DNA from: Crotophaga sulcirostris | Taxonomy: Eukaryota > Chordata > Aves > Cuculiformes > Crotophagidae | Direction of reading: 5' to 3' | NCBI GenBank assembly: GCA_013397455.1 | Contig: VYZB01000280.1 | Span: 452,492 to 516,491 of the forward strand | DNA: 64,000 nt | Notes under the pieces: generated by a model | What the model was told of the DNA's origin: nothing | Databases searched by the model: none | The model's input: the letters and a program-made list of their open reading frames with translations, nothing else | Position numbers and translations under genes: made by a program | Shown: positions 1 to 12,530 of the stretch, one piece after another | How positions within the stretch are numbered: position 1 is the stretch's first letter | Layout: each line of letters opens with the position of its first letter

Positions 1-163
1 CAGGCACTGCTGCAGGGGGGTGGTGATGGAGCAATTGCAGCAGCAGGGTGAGGAATCCCAGATCGAGTTTTCATCCTGCACTGTGAGCAGCAGCTTTGCC
101 AGCCCAGCCCACCTCTGGGCTGAACAAAATGTGCAGAAATCCCCCAGTTTTATTACTTAGCTC

Positions 164-179
164 TTTTTTTTTTTTTTTT
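164..179. repeat. T homopolymer (16 nt)
   Basis: An uninterrupted run of 16 T. It is not flanked by a recognisable retroposon body, so it is listed only as a simple repeat. Confidence 0.9.
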
Positions 180-230
180 CCCGCCCCACCACTGTGGCAG
201 GTGACTGGGTGACAGCAAAGCAGAGTGGGA

Positions 231-303
231 GCAGGGAAACTGAGGCAGGGAGAGGAAAGGAAACTACCTGCCATGCTGGTCAGTGGGCCTGTGGCCAGGC
301 AAG
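231..303 (-). repeat. Possible MIR/L2-type relic, antisense
   Basis: The segment begins with 'gggaaactgaggcaggga', the reverse complement of the conserved tail shared by MIR and L2 elements. It continues with a degraded match to the block that normally reads 'acttgcccaaggtcac'. Similarity fades after about 70 bases. The core phrase is short, so a chance match cannot be excluded. Confidence 0.4.
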
Positions 304-3300
304 GAGCTGAGGCTGGTGGCCAGGGTCCTGCCACATTGTGTGGCAAACTGCAGAGCCTCTCCTGTGCCACCCTGCATGCTGTGGCCATCAGGCCAGGTCC
401 CCTCACTGGTACTGGCTTCAGGAAGCTTTGTGCAAGATCACTCCATGGGTTTCAGCAGCTTTTGAACAGCAAAGAAGGCTCACAAGGAACACAACAGGGT
501 TTTTTCCAGAGAGAAGAGGGGTGCAGGGATGGGACTTTGCCCCAGGGCAGCTCTCTCAGCCTCACTGGGCACCCTCCCCACTCCATCAACCCATCCCATG
601 CATTTCTGGCTCCTTATCTCAAAGCATCTCAACCATTTCTCCTCGCTAAACATCTGCAGCTCCTGCACACAAGATGCTGGTCTCAGCAGTGAGTTATTGC
701 TTCCAAGGGGCCAGATGTGGACAGGAGACACGCGCCGTCTCCCACTGGGGATTTGCATCCTCTTCTTTCCTTGCAAACAGGCACATTTGCACTGCAAAAA
801 AAGACTGGATTCTTGAAAGCCAGATCCAGAATATCTCTATCGATCAACATCTTCCATCAAAATCTCCCTTACACCCGGGACGGGGCTGATATCACCCTGC
901 CTGAGTGCAGTGTTGGGGTACAAGAATCATCTCTGTTTCTGGTAGCCATGAGCATAAGCCCAGCCCAGCACGCAGAAACGCACGATGAGGAAGCTTTATG
1001 GGGCTATATTTCCAAAAGCAAAAGCCAGATTAAATAGGAGCGTACTCCTGCCGCTCCTTCTGAGTCACTGGGCATTCGGAGCAGCTTATGGTGACTGAAG
1101 GCACCAACCCAGGACAGTGCCAAGACCAGAATAACAGCTTTGTCGCCCAGATAAGTGATGTCCCCCCAAGAGCTGGTGACAGCAAAGGGGGAACCCCAAG
1201 GTTAGATCAGCTTGAATTGTCACAGGTTCACCCAAGAAGCATTATATGGGGTCTTGCCTCAGAGGACACACTGTTCTTTACCCTACCAGGACATCATGAG
1301 GTCAGACTCAGACCTTTATTTTTTATATTTTTGCTACTAAAGTGTGTTTGCACCCAGAGCTGCCCTGGTGCCTTTGGCTGGGCTGGTGGGTGATGCCCTT
1401 AGAGCAGTAGAGGCTTCAGCACAGGGCCGGGATTCGGCTGCTGGGCAACATCTGCAGCTGGTGTGAGACGTGAGGAATTTGCTGTTTGGCTGTGCTGGCA
1501 CAGCAGCGACGCAGGGACTTGGTTTGGGACACATAGGAACGCCTGCTTTAAACCTTCTTTTTTAACTCTAATAAAAGAACCAAAGCTTGCCTTGCCTATT
1601 CTCCTGCTCAGCCAAAAACCTGCAACCTTGTGCTCAGGGGAGACAAACCAAGCAAAACCTGGCAATAGGCAGGAGTGAAACCTCACCCTGAGGAACTTGT
1701 GGTGCTGGCTGAGCTGGAGGGGATTGCTGTGGGGTGGCACCAGGCTGGCACGGGTCCCGCAGCCCTGCTTTGCCCACTGCCAGCGTTGGTGCTCTGCCCC
1801 AGGACTGTCTCCTGCTCCTCCCAGTGCCAAGCTGCAAGCAGGCTTGTATTTGGTTTGGAAAGACGTGCGATGCCTGCTAGAAGCGCGATGTTCTCTCTCC
1901 GATGCAATCTGGGAGGCAAGCGCCAGCACGGTGCCTGGGGAGCAGCCGAGGTGGATGGAGCATTCTCCCATTCCTGGCTCCCAGGCTGCTGCCCCCTTCC
2001 CTGCATAAACACATCGTTTATCCAGGGCTCCAGGACTGTTTTAACCTTGCAAATGTGAAACTCAAGGGCTCAATTTTCTGCCTATTTAGATGTAGAAAGA
2101 TTGTGATTATGCCAAAATAGGCATCTTAGAGGCAGCTGCATGTTGCTAAACCCTTTCCTCTGCCTTTTGGGTTGAACAGATGCTGCAGAGCATCCAGCCA
2201 GGATGGAGCTCAGCCAGACCCAGGCTCCCTGCTCCCTTTCTTGTGGCACCAACATCAGCCCTCGTGCACATCATGAGAGGCTGCTGAGATGCAGCACCCC
2301 ATGCCAGAGGTGGGACACGGCCATCTGCCTCCAGCACCATGATAGAACCACAACTGCTGGTGTGATCCTGGGTTCCAGGCAAGGTGAGTGGTCCAGAAAG
2401 CAGAGCTATAAACTGTGCCCTTGGGTTGAAGTGGTTTGAGAGCCTGGGCAGCTGCAGGGGCAGCTGCTGGCATTGGCAGAGGGAGGATCCATGTTTCCTG
2501 CAGGTTTAGCATTGCCTGATGGCTACACTGTTGCTGCTATGGCTTTTCCATCTGTACAATGGGATTCCTGATGTGGATCTCTGTTTCAGGGTGTCCTCTG
2601 AAAAGAAGAGTTGGGAATGATTCAGGAGTCAGGCAGCAGCCTCTGCAGGGCACAGCCATGGCGTGTTCTGGAGCCTGGCACCCAGCTCCTGCCACTACAG
2701 ATGATCACTTGCCCCTAGAGTGTCACCACATCTGTTTTTCCTGGTTCTTCTTGCTCTTTCATGGACTGTGCTTAATACTGCAACAGGACTGAATAACTTC
2801 AATATTCCATTTGCAATCAACTGAGTTAGTCTTGGATTTTCCAGTCTCATGGTTTCAAAATGAAACCTTTGGGTGTTACCTGCAAAGGCAGGAGAACTGC
2901 TGAGCTTGTTCCTGCCTCTCATCTGACCACAAACCTGGTTGAACATTAATCCTTTCCCTTATCTTTGGGGCACCACGTCTCATCCTGCTGCATCCTCCAA
3001 TGCCACCACAGCCATAAGCTCTCCCAGATTTCTCTTAATGTTATTTGGGTTTTCTCCCAGCTCCATCCCAGCTCCTTTTCAGACCAAGCGGCACAGACCC
3101 TCTTTAAAGCCTTACTCTACATGCAGCAGTTCAGCCTGAATCTTACTTGAGCGCACGAATAAAAAGAATCTTTTCACAGAGTTTCAAGTGAGTTAAAAAA
3201 AAAAGACTAGAAGGAGGACAAGGTTGCTGCCCTGGTCTGTAGCCACTGCTCCCAGAGATGGGGCCTCTCTGCTTGACGCAGAGGGCTGCAGTCTCACCCT

Positions 3301-3709
3301 GAGGTGCTCCAGCAGCTCCTCTGTGTGTCAATATGAAAGGACATCTCACAATTGCTGCTTAATGCCAGATAAGTGTTTTTCCGCAAAATTATGGAAGAGG
3401 AAATTCAATATTTTTTTAGGACTTGGCTTTGCATAATAACAACCAGCACAGGGAGAACAATTCGGTATTCACACTTAACACAAACAAGCACCTTCCAATA
3501 ACCTCACACCTCTGACTCCAGCTCAACCATGGGTCATGCACCAACCTGTCCGCAAACAATAACCAACAGGGCTGCAGTGTAAGCACAAGCTCCTGAGGCC
3601 ACCCACCTCCTGTGGAGGGCAGAAGGGTGGCAGCATTGTGCTGTAGCCACCTACAGGTGCAGACGCCACTCGAGATGCTTCACAAGGCTGGGAGATGCAG
3701 GATGCAGGA

Positions 3710-3726
3710 ATATATATATATATATA
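3710..3726. repeat. (AT)n microsatellite, 17 nt
   Basis: A perfect alternating A/T run. It is short but potentially length-polymorphic. Confidence 0.9.
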
Positions 3727-4749
3727 AATGTAGCATAGGGTTTGGGGAAAGAAAGAAGTTATCCTATGGGAAGAGGAAGGTATCTCACCTTCGTAGTGGG
3801 AAGAGGAAGTGGCATGGTGGGACTATGCCCAGAAATGCCTGATTTCTGCTGGCATAGAGCCCAAAGCTTAGCAGAAACATTGGGAGAGCCCTCCAGAGCA
3901 TGACTTTTGTCAGTGCTCCTGAGAGGTTTCTAAACCATGGAGAAAAATCTAAGTCAAATTAAACAAATGAAGACAAGGTTGTTTCAGTCACACACAAACC
4001 ATTTGGGAAGCTGAAGGTGGAGACTGGAACCTTGCAGCCCCACATTGCACCAGTCCCCACTTTTTGGACATCTCTCCCCAAACATCTCTCATTGTATCCA
4101 TACCCTTTCGTGAGCCCAACCTGCTCACGCTCTTCACCATCATGGTATCCAGCCTGTGTTATCCTGGACCAGCCCCAGAGGCTGAGATCCTCTTTTACAA
4201 ATGTTTAAGAAGAGGAGTGGGATAGTCCAGCACCTCTCTGTCTCCTGGAGGACAAGGACCTCCATCGCTCAGCAGCTGGACACATGGCGACGTTAGCTCT
4301 CCACTGAGGGCAGCCAAGGCACAGTCCATTATTTACATTTTGATAAACACTAACACATCTTTTGGAGCAGAAGGCAGCTTTTGAAATACACAGCAAAGGG
4401 AAGAATGAGCAATGAGTTCACCAACAAAAACTTTCAGGGAGAAAATGAACTCACTGGAGTGTAGGTAAGGGACACGAGTCCATATTCCTGATCTCACTTC
4501 TTCCTTCACCAAATCCTGGTTCTTCTTGTCTCCATTTTTGCTACTCATTCCCTATGTTCCCCTGTAGACCTTCTCAGCCGCTGCCCTTTGCTAGTAAACA
4601 GCCCACAGCTTTCTCAGCACTAAAAGCCCACTTATTTCTGTTTATCTTGACAAAACAGTAGCAGATTTGTACTATAAACTCTCATTAATGGAACAATCTA
4701 CGTTGACTTGTTCTCATTACCACTTTCCAAACGAGAAGAGGTTTGTGGG

Positions 4750-4780
4750 CACGCACATGCGTGCGAGTGTGTGCACACAC
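4750..4780. repeat. Alternating purine-pyrimidine tract
   Basis: Mostly alternating CA/TG/CG dinucleotides ('cacgcacatgcgtgcgag' followed by 'tgtgtgcacacac'). This is an imperfect microsatellite of the kind that can adopt Z-DNA. No gene context is visible. Confidence 0.6.
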
Positions 4781-5938
4781 CTCCCTCCTGCAAACAGCAG
4801 CCAGGACTTCCAACTTAATATTCATAAGCAGAATCTAAATATTTCAAATCCTGACAAATTTAAACATACAAATGTCTTGTTGAGTCATTTCCTAGAAGGC
4901 TTATTTCAAACAAAAGCCTGACAATGCACGCACACGCTGTTCGTGGAAACAGGAGGAGCACAGGAGCATTTGTCCAAAGTAAATAAATATCCCCTATTGT
5001 ATAGGCACGAGATAGCTTTTAGCATCAACGTGAAAGAGGATAAACCCAACATGTGGTGAATCCCTTGTCTGTTGCCAAACATCCTAAATACCTGCTGAAA
5101 ACCAATGAAATCCACCAAAATCAATCCATTGAGATGTGTGAGCCCAGTGCCCTGATGCTCAGCCTGGAGCTCTCGCTCCAGCTGGCCCAAACCCTCAGCC
5201 TGCTCTTCTTCAAGACATCCTCCTGAATGCATCTTTTCCAGCAGAAGCAACTCTTTTTGGGGAACAGATCTTGCATTTCACAGCAATACAATGCAGCACA
5301 CACCTTGGCTCAGTTTAGCTGCCTGCCAAGCCAGTCCCTGCTGGGTATTTTGGAAAGACAAAGCCCTCAAAGGGGTTTAGCTCCAGGAGGAGCTAGAAGC
5401 AGAGGGAATCTCTCAACAGCAGCTCAGCCTCACTTGCTCCAGCTCTTTGCATTTTCTAGCTGCCATCACAGAGCAGATTTCCCAACATCCTCTCAGGGGG
5501 GTGCAGCAACTACATGGGCTGCAAGGCAGTGCACAGGTACCCACTAAGCTCCCAACAGCTCACAGACCATCCCAGTCACACAGAGCTCTGTGAAGTCCTG
5601 GTCTCACTGACTTAGTCCTGCTCATATCAGGCTTCAGAGTCCTATTTAAACCTTTTGATGTGAATGGGGAAAAATAAGAACTTTAAGAGCCCGGCAGCAA
5701 AGGGCTCCACGGAAGCAGGCACAGGTGCATGTGGAAGCAGGAGGTCCAACAGTCTGGAGCAGCAAAGGTGGTACCAGCACAGCACCACACTCTGCACTGC
5801 CCCACAGGCTGGGGACCTCCTCTGCTCTGACTGAAAACCAGCACTTATTCCTCTCTTTACATCCTCTCTCTTACCCTGCCTTCAGCTGTGCAGCCAGTGT
5901 GTGCTGCAGCTGGGAGCACCACTGCAGGGCTGCCCGGT

Positions 5939-6078
5939 TGGGGTGCATCCCGATGGGGGTGCATCCCGATGGGGGTGCATCCTGATGAGCTGCATCCCGA
6001 TGCGATGTATCCTGCTGGGGCGCACATCCTGCTGGGGCTCATCCTGGTGGGATTTATCCTGGCGGGATTTTTCCTGCT
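5939..6078. repeat. Minisatellite of ~15-bp unit, about nine decaying copies
   Basis: Nine head-to-tail units of 14-17 bp can be aligned. The first three are nearly identical (unit 'gggggtgcatcccgat'). The later ones diverge progressively but keep the 'atcctg' or 'tcctg' core near the unit end. Because the unit is close to a multiple of three and lacks stop codons, it keeps frames open on both strands and inflates ORFs there (plus 5888-6481 and minus 5857-6462). Neither ORF has a recognisable domain outside the repeat, so I treat the locus as non-coding tandem repeat DNA. Confidence 0.85.
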
Positions 6079-6079
6079 G

Positions 6080-9000
6080 TATGTTCGCCTGTGGCAAACA
6101 GGTGGCGATGTTGTACTCCAGGACTTCAGCTTCCAGCCCCCAAAGCCGGCTGCTGTCAGAAATCTGCTCTCAGAGTCTCCCTGGCCCATGTACCCCCCAT
6201 CCCAGAAGGCCTTTGAGAACCAACGAAAGAGATGCTGTGATGAAGCCAGGATTCTCCTTAAAATAAACGCAAGCCAAAGACTCTCTTTCTGTTCCCTTTT
6301 AATCAAAGCAAGGGATAAAAAGTTAGTCCTTCGCAAGTGCATTTTTCCCTCAAGCTTTGAAGTGAAGAAGAAAGTAAGATTTGCAAGGGGAGTGGAGAGG
6401 ATGCTTTGGGGAAGATGCATCATCCTGTGGTTGTGGACACAGGAGCTGCAGTCAGGAAGCACAGACGTGGGGTGTCACTAGGATGTATCTCAAGCAAAGG
6501 GAAAAACTCCTGCAGCAAAGCAGAGATCCACCCTGTAAAATAACTTCCATCTACAGCAGATACCTGCACTGCCCAGGCTGGAGCGTGGGGTCTGCAGAGA
6601 CCTGTGTGTGCCCAAGGCACTGGAGCAGTGAGGAGGATAACTGGGCTGGGGGGTTATCTTGCTTCTACTTGCTGCTTGCAGGCACAGCCCCTTGGGATCT
6701 CACAGGAGTTGGGAAAGACAGCACCTCACCAGAGCAATTCCTCATCTCGGAGGGAACCAAGCACCTGTGGTGTGCTGGGTGCTGTGCACTCAGGGATTGA
6801 TTTTGTATCCCCAAGGGATGCAGCACAGGGGCCCGGGGCATAGAGGGGATCACAACCATGGGAGTGGAAGTGGCAGTGCTGGGGCAGATGCTGGGGCAGT
6901 AGCCTGTGGCCACCATCTGCTCCATGCCCCTGGCCACACACCCTCCAGAGCACCTGGAAAGAAGCCACCCAACTCCTCCATGAAAGCAGAAGCTGCCAAG
7001 GGCTTTGCATCGCTGTGTGCTGCTTTCCCAGAGAAGCAAATTTGAAGCCACTGGAGCCATTCTCTTAACCAAGACCCTGTCTCTATGCTAAATCCTGTCT
7101 CCCACCCTTCAAAAGGAAAGGTGGAAACTCAGGGAAAAGATCTTTGAAGCCTTGTCCTCACTGTGCCACTGCGTAGGAGATGCCCACAGCCCAGGACATG
7201 TTGAGCAAGTTGCAGAGCGGTGCCACATTCCCACAGACTGATGCTGTTTCAATGCCAGATGATGGTGAGTAAGGAGACAAGGGCTCCAGATGGTACCAGG
7301 ATGAAGGGCTCCATCCACTTAACAAGTGTCACCTGTTCAGAAAAAGGTGCATGTGCTATGGAGGTGACAGTCACAAATTCAATCCTGAGTAGGTCTTGGA
7401 GTAGTGGAGGCTGGAAACACAAGGGAACATCCGCAGGCATGGCAAAGAGCAGGAAGATGAAAAATTATTGTAGTTTTCAGGTGAAGAAAGCAATTCCAAG
7501 GGTGAGGTGAGATGGACTCTGTGCTATAGGATGTGGTTAAAAGCAGGGTGGGAAAAGCAACTGCATTTCTTTTCTTAGAGGGATTTCTCTGACTTTCTGA
7601 CTGTCTTCAGTGCCCCTCTTGCAAAGATTAGTATTTTGTTGGCTAACCCACAACACACATCCCAAAAGACCTGTCTTGCAGAGGGGACAGGAGTGATCCG
7701 AGGTCACAACCAAACCGCTGCAGGCTCAGGAAACAGGTCTCCTCTACCAACCCCAACTCCCGTCCTCATCTTTCGACAGCAACCAACATCACTGAAAAGT
7801 CAGAGTTTGCAACACAGCAGGTGGCAAACCAGCCCTAGCAATGACTGCCTAGCTCAAACACATGGACTTTTCCTTGCAGCAAGACTTACCATCCCCAAAC
7901 CCTGGTGGATTATGGGAGTACAACTTGCCAAAAGAGCAGGAGAACACCTGCGCAGATGAGCTTGGATGGACCAACACCTGCCCATGGAGACAGGCTGCTT
8001 ATACAGTTATTTATACAGTGCCAGAGAACAACAGCTCAGCGCTGAAATAAACCTGCCTGCATTTGTAAAATGTCTTTGCTGGCGCGATGGCTTCCAGCTC
8101 TTCCACTTGCAGCATGACCACCCCAGGAAAGCTGCCTTGGAAACAGTGCACTGGGTACAACCACTTTTTTTTCCAGACATTTGCAGAGTAAATGTTAGCT
8201 TTGTGCTCACTTGGTATTCCCCTGAACCTCAGTGGTGGGATGGGCACCTCCAAAAATGATTCCTGGTCTCCCACCTTTGGATGGAACCCAGGCATCTCCC
8301 TCAGACCACTCAGCCAGCTCTTGAAGAGGGACTCCCTGAAGTATTCCCTGAGCAATTCAGACAATGAGGATCTGCATAAAATCTCAGCATTGAACACCAC
8401 TGGGATAACAACCTCCCTTTGTCAGCTGAATTTCCCTCTCTTAGCTTGTGTGTGGTCAAGGCTTGATGACCTGACCTGCAATGAGATTAACTGAGGTGAA
8501 AGCTGCAGCCCAAGATGCGCAGAGAAGTAGAACACAACATCTGAAAGGTCCTGTAATTAAGCATTAAGAAAAAAAAAGCCTTAAGGACAGAAACCTGTAA
8601 ATCCCAGCTTCTCACCCAGCCTATTTAGCAGCCAGAGAAACACATGCTATTTGAAACCATCATAAATATTCGGAGATGTCTAATCTCCAAGGGCCGGCAG
8701 ATTCGATGTGTGGATGCTGTCATCTAGGAACAAGCGGGGAGTAGCAGACATGTACTACTGACTCACACCATGGAGATGCTGGGAATCAGCTGCAGTTCCC
8801 CTGTTTTCATAATCTCACATATTTTATTTGCTTAGGGTTGTTGGTAACTGTTGCTTAGTAGTGGGCCATGGGCCCTTTCACACCTTTCTCCTCCAAGGAC
8901 AGCCAGCCAAAGCGGGCGGCAGCAGAGCCAAGGGTATTTAAAGCCCTTGGGATGTGCAGGCAGCTCCTGATAGCTGACTTTCAGGTCCCTGGGTGCTATG

Positions 9001-11040
9001 ATCCCCCAAATCTGCAGTAAAAGTCAGAATAATGCAACTAGCTACTAGTTCATTTGCATTGGATGAACCACCAGTTGGTTACACTGCAACTCGAGCTGAG
9101 ATGGGGCTCAGGAGACTCACAAAACTCATGTCCTTGGTGGGACGAGGTGCAGTACAGGTTCTGGAAGCACAATTCAGTCTCCCTTTGAAGGTAGCCAGGA
9201 CCAGCCTGACAGCCAGGCTTTGCCACCCGCACCTGGCACAGCTGTGTCTGGACCTGCTGCCGAGCGTGGAGCTCCAATCCTACCCATGAAAAAAAAGAGG
9301 AATTGGCAATTTTAGCTTTTTTCTTGGGCGGCTTGGTACAGCCACAAGCCCTGCTGGCAGCTGGCTGGGAGGGCACGTAAGGTGAATCTCTGCCTCATCG
9401 TTTTAAATTATTTGGGGTGCATTAAGGCAAGGTCACCCCGAGAGCTCAGAGCAGCAAGTCGGGCTAGGAGGCTGTGCAGAAGCAGGTTGTAGCACCCTGG
9501 AGACCTTGCTAAGGGTCACCTGGTCTTTCCTCTTCTGCTTTCACTTAAGGTCCTTCTGTGGGTGCTTGTACCTACCATGGGCAGGACATAAGATGCTGGG
9601 GACGGGGAGCTGTGCAAGGGGGTTAAGAAAGGAGGCATTCCTCCTTCAGTTTTCTCTTACTTAATTAAAACCATGCTTGTGACAGAAAAAAAGAAGCCAG
9701 TGCAATATCCCCAGGTACAACAAGGATGCAGAGCTGGGTCCATTGTGAGGAGTTTGCGGAGATGCCATCCTGGCATGCAAAGCATGTGGGTAAATGTGCA
9801 TTTCTCAGATGCAGAGAACTCCTGCAAAGGGAAAAGCCTCCCAGGAAGGCAGCACCATGGGCATGGCACACCTACCTGTGCCCATCTGCTGCCCAGTGAC
9901 AGGGGTTTGCAGGGGTCTGCTCTGGTCTGGGTTGTAGCTGAATGTTGCTCTTGGGGTAACTCTCAGTAAGGTTTTCTAGCTGTAATGGGATATGAGGAAA
10001 CAAGATGCTACTGATGTACAATTAAAATTGTAATCGTGTTGCCAATCTCACCTGGAGTCCCTAGGCCCCAAAAATTCAGATAATGTTGATATCATTTTAA
10101 TCTCCGTATGGATAGAATCAAGGGATTTTTTTTAAGGACACAGTATTTGCAGTGAGGAGCAGGGTATTGCGGGAGTTCACATAAACCCAGAAGCTGGGTG
10201 TTCATCTTCCTCAAAATACACTGAGTGTCACAAGCTTTGGTGCTTCTGCAATAGGAAAATAAAAATTCCTGTGAGACAGAAAACACAAATTTGGGGACAG
10301 ACCTGAAGACAGGCTGTGGGTTTGTACGAGCGTCAAGCTTGATGCACTAGTTGAGCCATCAGCTCAGTTATAACCACTGTAGAGCGATATACACTCGTCT
10401 TATCCCAGGAACAGTCCCAGGAACTCATCATCCTGAATGGGTTAATTGCATCTGGTTAGGAGCAAAACCTCTTCTGTATATTTCTCTTTCATCTACGATA
10501 AACACAAATGCGTGTTTTCATGGTGGGATTTTTTATAAATTAAACAGCACTGTCGAGTCATCAGGTCCAGCGTGGATTTGTCTGCATAAGAGTTACTGGG
10601 TTTAGCCTTAAGGCAACTGCTTAACTAAAACTTTGCTCTGTCCTAAGTTTCTAAATTATTCAAAAAAGCTATTTTTTACAGAAAAGGTAAGAACCTGAGC
10701 CTGCGAGCCACCAATGCTAACGTGCACAGCCTCTAATAGAAAGAATGACAAAACCTTCACACAGCTTCTTTGCAATGCTCCAGAAAAGAACAATAATTTT
10801 TAATGCTTTTAAAACTGCCCACATATTTTTCAAAGGAGGACTAGAGGGTAAGAACTGAAGGCAGCTGGATTCTGCTTTACTTGCCATTACCAGGAGCAGC
10901 ATTCCTGTCCTGCTCTCTCTTGGAGGACCACACCTGGGCGCAGGGGCCAGGCAAGTCTCACCAGGGCATCACCATCCCCAGATGCCACTCAGGGAACTTT
11001 CCAACTGCAGAGCGAGTATGAAACACCACTATGCTTCTAG
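6080..11040. other. Non-coding stretch, no gene recognised
   Basis: No exon can be supported. A minus-strand frame at 8011-8400 stays open for about 130 codons without similarity to any family I know. A CTCF-like sequence lies at 7813-7827. Around 8580-8760 the sequence is AT-motif rich and contains the inverted pair GGAGAT/ATCTCC. Nothing else stands out. Confidence 0.55.
7813..7827 (+). promoter_or_regulatory. CTCF-like motif
   Basis: The sequence 'acagcaggtggcaaa' agrees with most of the CTCF core consensus (CCASYAGRKGGC type). The flanking bases that normally complete the site are weak. Matches of this quality also arise by chance in a window this size. Confidence 0.2.
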
Positions 11041-11760
11041 AAACATCCCCCTTTTCCCCACCCCTGGCATTTGCACAACCCAGCTGCCAGTGATACAGAG
11101 AAACCCAAGGGATTTTCGAAGAGAATGCCCTCACCTTTCCCGTGGAGCCGGGAGCTGCTGTCTTTCTAGGCTCTCTCTGCACTATCTCCAGTCTTCCTGC
11201 AGCTCCCGCAGAGCTGGAAATATCATTAAGCTCCAGTGAAGCAAAAAAAAAAAAAAAAAATTCCGGGGAAAGCGTTGCAATATCCAAAGGGAAGGGAGTG
11301 AATCCAGCAGGATGGCTGAGCCCCGAGTCCCACTCCACCTGCACGCGCCTTGCTGGGATCCAACGATACCCGTCCGGTGTGGAGCAGGCATGAATACTTC
11401 TCTAGTGTCTGGTGATGACTTCACTTCATTAGTATGCTCCTGATAGTTCTCTCTCACTGTCTTTTTTACTGACTTTAAGGCTCTGCTAATCAAAATACTG
11501 TAGCATTTAACTATTTCCTGACTCCACACTTTTGAAAGACGAAAATCCGCGGGGCAACAAAACCCGAATGGGAGTAGAAACGCGAGCCACGGCATGCAGC
11601 AGCCCCAGCCTCCATCCAAGAGCAATTTGTGCTGTTAGGGTTTGCAGGTCATGCCTGCGACGTACAACTCTGAACGTGTTCCAGTTTTATCTGCTTAGCA
11701 AGGGCAAAACGCTCCTCTGCCGTCGGACCTTGCAGTGTAGGAGGATGTAAAGAGGAAAGC
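11040..11760. other. Mild CpG-enriched block
   Basis: CpG dinucleotides are visibly denser here than in the surrounding several kilobases, for example 'cacgcgcc', 'cccgtccggt', 'aaatccgcgggg', 'aacgcgagccacgg', 'gccgtcgga'. The block does not reach the length and GC content of a typical CpG-island promoter, and no first exon is recognisable next to it. It also contains an 18-nt A run at 11243-11260. Confidence 0.35.
11243..11260. repeat. A homopolymer (18 nt)
   Basis: An uninterrupted run of 18 A. The sequence before it does not resemble a processed transcript with a polyadenylation signal. Confidence 0.9.
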
Positions 11761-12244
11761 GCCCTTCCACTTTCTGGGATGAGATTTCCCCCCATAATTG
11801 TTTTAGTTAGAGACAACTCAGGCAGAGCAGTTAATGCACTTACATTACTTACTAAAACATGTGACACTGCATCAAATATCCCTTGAAGATGGAGCGGTGC
11901 GACCTGGTAGGATCCCAGGTGTGCCACCCTCTAGAAGTGCCACCACAGCCTTTTTGAGAGCAGAGCTGATTTTCGGAGGGGAAGGAAAACTGCATTTCGC
12001 CTGGGTTAGAAGAGGGGGAAGCAAGGCACAGAAAAATAAAGCAACTCTGCTGGCCACGCACCTGGATCGTGTGGCAGAGATAAGGATGCTGCTCAGGGCT
12101 CCCATGTGCCAGCCTTGTGCTTTCTCCTTTGGGTTTCTAGCTGGTTTGGAGTCCATGTCAGGTTTTACTTTAACAAAATAAAAACAGGAGTGGATTTTGC
12201 AACAGCGGGATAGGAAAAAAGATTTAAAAAAAGAGACTGCATTA

Positions 12245-12530
12245 AGTGCATGTGCAGTTTTCCCTGGCTGTGTGTGTCAGCACCCGGTTGTGTGCACCCA
12301 TGCATTGTGCCCATGCATCACTCCCATGATCATGGGCAATGGTGTTTTGGTGCACCCACACCCTTGCCCATCGGCATCTGCACGCACACCTGCCTGTGTT
12401 CACCTTGTGCAGCGCTGGTGCCGACGGGCGCTGTGTCCCGGCACGCACAGATGCTGTGGCAAAGCACACCCAGCCGTGCTGGCGCGCGGTTGGGCACACA
12501 CGTGTGCACACACATGGGCTGGCAACACTG
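12245..12530. repeat. TG/CA-rich low-complexity block
   Basis: The block is dominated by irregular 'gtgca', 'catgc', 'cacac' and 'tgtg' words, with repeated 'cccatgcat' and 'gtgcaccca' phrases. It looks like a decayed CA/TG microsatellite region. It includes the 10-bp palindrome CACACGTGTG at 12497-12506, which has an E-box (CACGTG) at its centre. Confidence 0.5.

Larger units (their letters stand above)
1..5930. other. Non-coding stretch, no gene recognised
   Basis: Both strands contain several open frames of 60-190 codons here, the longest on the minus strand between 1399 and 1971. They overlap one another in several frames, show no recognisable domain and no coherent splice pattern. Besides the small repeats listed separately (T run, MIR/L2-like relic, TA run, alternating purine-pyrimidine tract) I see nothing that can be named. 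Confidence 0.6.

Noticed and set aside
1399..1971. 190-codon minus-strand frame
   Set aside because: Several other frames on both strands are open over the same interval, and the product has no recognised motif.
2530..2575. 'ttccatctgtacaatggga' resembling a MIR/L2 tail
   Set aside because: Only about 20 bases match and the upstream blocks of the family are absent, so a chance match is likely.
5857..6481. About 200-codon open frames on both strands
   Set aside because: Both depend on the stop-free 15-bp minisatellite, and the parts outside it show no domain. The hydrophobic segment on the plus strand is encoded by the repeat itself.
8011..8400. Protein-like 129-codon minus-strand frame
   Set aside because: Residue composition looks plausible, but I see no acceptable exon boundaries, no neighbouring exons and no recognisable family.
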